A stretch of DNA of 5,786 bases from Actinomycetes bacterium (GTDB taxonomy: Bacteria; Actinomycetota; Actinomycetes; Actinomycetales; Actinomycetaceae). How positions within the stretch are numbered: the first letter of the stretch is position 1; each line of letters starts with the position of its first letter. The notes beneath the pieces were generated by a model. The model made no database searches. It was not told where the DNA came from and saw only the letters and a program-made list of their open reading frames with translations. The stretch is from contig JAFAAX010000106.1 of assembly GCA_023426345.1 (NCBI GenBank), positions 1 to 5,786 on the forward strand, read 5' to 3'. Of the stretch, positions 5,277 to 5,786 are shown piece by piece. Both the position numbers and the translations under genes were made by a program.

Positions 5277-5786
5277 GCGAGGCCTTCGACATCATCACCC
5301 TGCGCGGGTTGTCGGCCCGCGGCCACCACGGCGTCTACTCCTTCGAACGCGAGGGCACGCAGCCTTTCTCCGTCGATCTGTCCCTGTGGGTCGACACGAC
5401 GCGCGCGGCCGCCACGGACGACCTCGATCTCACCGTCGACTACGGGCAGATCGCGGAGGAGACGGTGGCCGTCCTCGAGGGCCCCTCCGTCTACCTCCTG
5501 GAGACCCTCGCCCAGCGTGTCGCCGACGCGGCGCTCGCTCACCCCCGCGTCCAGGGCGTCGAGGTGACGCTCCACAAGCCGATGGCGCCGCTGCGCCAGC
5601 AGTTCTCCGATGTCGCCCTCACGATCCGCCGGGGCGCCGCCGCGTCGCCCTCGTCCCCGCTCGCGGCCGCCGCGCCCTCGTCCCAGTCCTCGCCCGCCTC
5701 CCCGCCGATGGACGAGGGCGGCGCCGTCGGCGAGCCGATCGGCCAGCGCACGAGCGCGCGCCCGCCGGCGTCGGAGGCCTCACCGG
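5273..5786 (+). CDS. folB: Dihydroneopterin aldolase, 5' part; probable FolB-FolK fusion running off the window
   Basis: FolB cleaves 7,8-dihydroneopterin to 6-hydroxymethyl-7,8-dihydropterin and glycolaldehyde. The frame is open from ATG 5273 to the window edge, 171 complete codons, so the stop is outside. Residues 1-120 are a complete aldolase domain: GHHGVYSFEREGTQPF (17-32), TVDYGQ (54-59), YLLETLAQ (74-81) and VTLHKP (98-103). By alignment to S. aureus FolB, the active-site residues Glu22, Tyr54, Glu74 and Lys100 correspond to Glu25, Tyr57, Glu77 and Lys102. Stand-alone FolB normally ends near residue 120. Here about 50 further residues rich in Ala, Ser, Pro and Gly follow without a stop, which looks like an interdomain linker. 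The likely next domain is FolK (6-hydroxymethyl-dihydropterin pyrophosphokinase), which catalyses the next step and usually follows folB; no FolK motif is visible, so this is inference. The start overlaps the folP stop. Confidence 0.92.
   Translation, partial: MSEAFDIITLRGLSARGHHGVYSFEREGTQPFSVDLSLWVDTTRAAATDDLDLTVDYGQIAEETVAVLEGPSVYLLETLAQRVADAALAHPRVQGVEVTLHKPMAPLRQQFSDVALTIRRGAAASPSSPLAAAAPSSQSSPASPPMDEGGAVGEPIGQRTSARPPASEASP

Noticed and set aside
1..5786. An undescribed defence, mobile or regulatory system
   Set aside because: Every long stretch is explained by six well-known housekeeping genes in a familiar order. No transposase, integrase, toxin, CRISPR repeat or structured RNA signature was seen on either strand.

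Overview
The window is very GC-rich, with G or C at most third codon positions. It reads as ordinary chromosomal housekeeping DNA from a high-GC actinobacterium. The gene order tilS-hpt-ftsH-folE-folP-folB is a known actinobacterial arrangement; Mycobacterium tuberculosis has the same genes in the same order, with extra genes between hpt and ftsH. The tight spacing and the long alanine/serine/proline tail on FolB would fit an Actinomyces-like member of the Actinomycetaceae, but that placement is inference from memory, not from a comparison.

All genes are on the + strand. Positions 1-888 hold the 3' part of tilS (tRNA-Ile lysidine synthetase); its start lies upstream of the window. A 211-base gap (889-1099) follows, with three short perfect inverted repeats and no convincing promoter hexamers. 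Next come hpt (1100-1654, hypoxanthine phosphoribosyltransferase), a 48-base gap with one GC-rich hairpin, and ftsH (1703-3769, membrane AAA+ zinc protease). Three folate genes then follow without any gap: folE (3766-4380), folP (4377-5276) and folB (5273 to beyond the right edge). Each of the three junctions is a 4-base stop/start overlap (GTGA, GTGA, ATGA), so ftsH-folE-folP-folB is very probably one translationally coupled transcript.

FolE makes 7,8-dihydroneopterin triphosphate from GTP. FolB converts dihydroneopterin to 6-hydroxymethyl-dihydropterin. FolK, not seen here, would pyrophosphorylate that product, and FolP joins it to p-aminobenzoate to give dihydropteroate. The FolB frame continues past its catalytic domain into a low-complexity stretch that is still open at the window edge, which suggests a FolB-FolK fusion completed outside the window. 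TilS, Hpt and FtsH cover tRNA decoding fidelity, purine salvage and membrane protein quality control.

I found no mobile element, CRISPR array, tRNA, rRNA or undescribed system. The points worth a second look are small: the FolB tail, two non-consensus positions in FolP, a tyrosine pore-loop residue in FtsH, the FtsH C-terminal tail, the overlap chain, and the inverted repeats around hpt.
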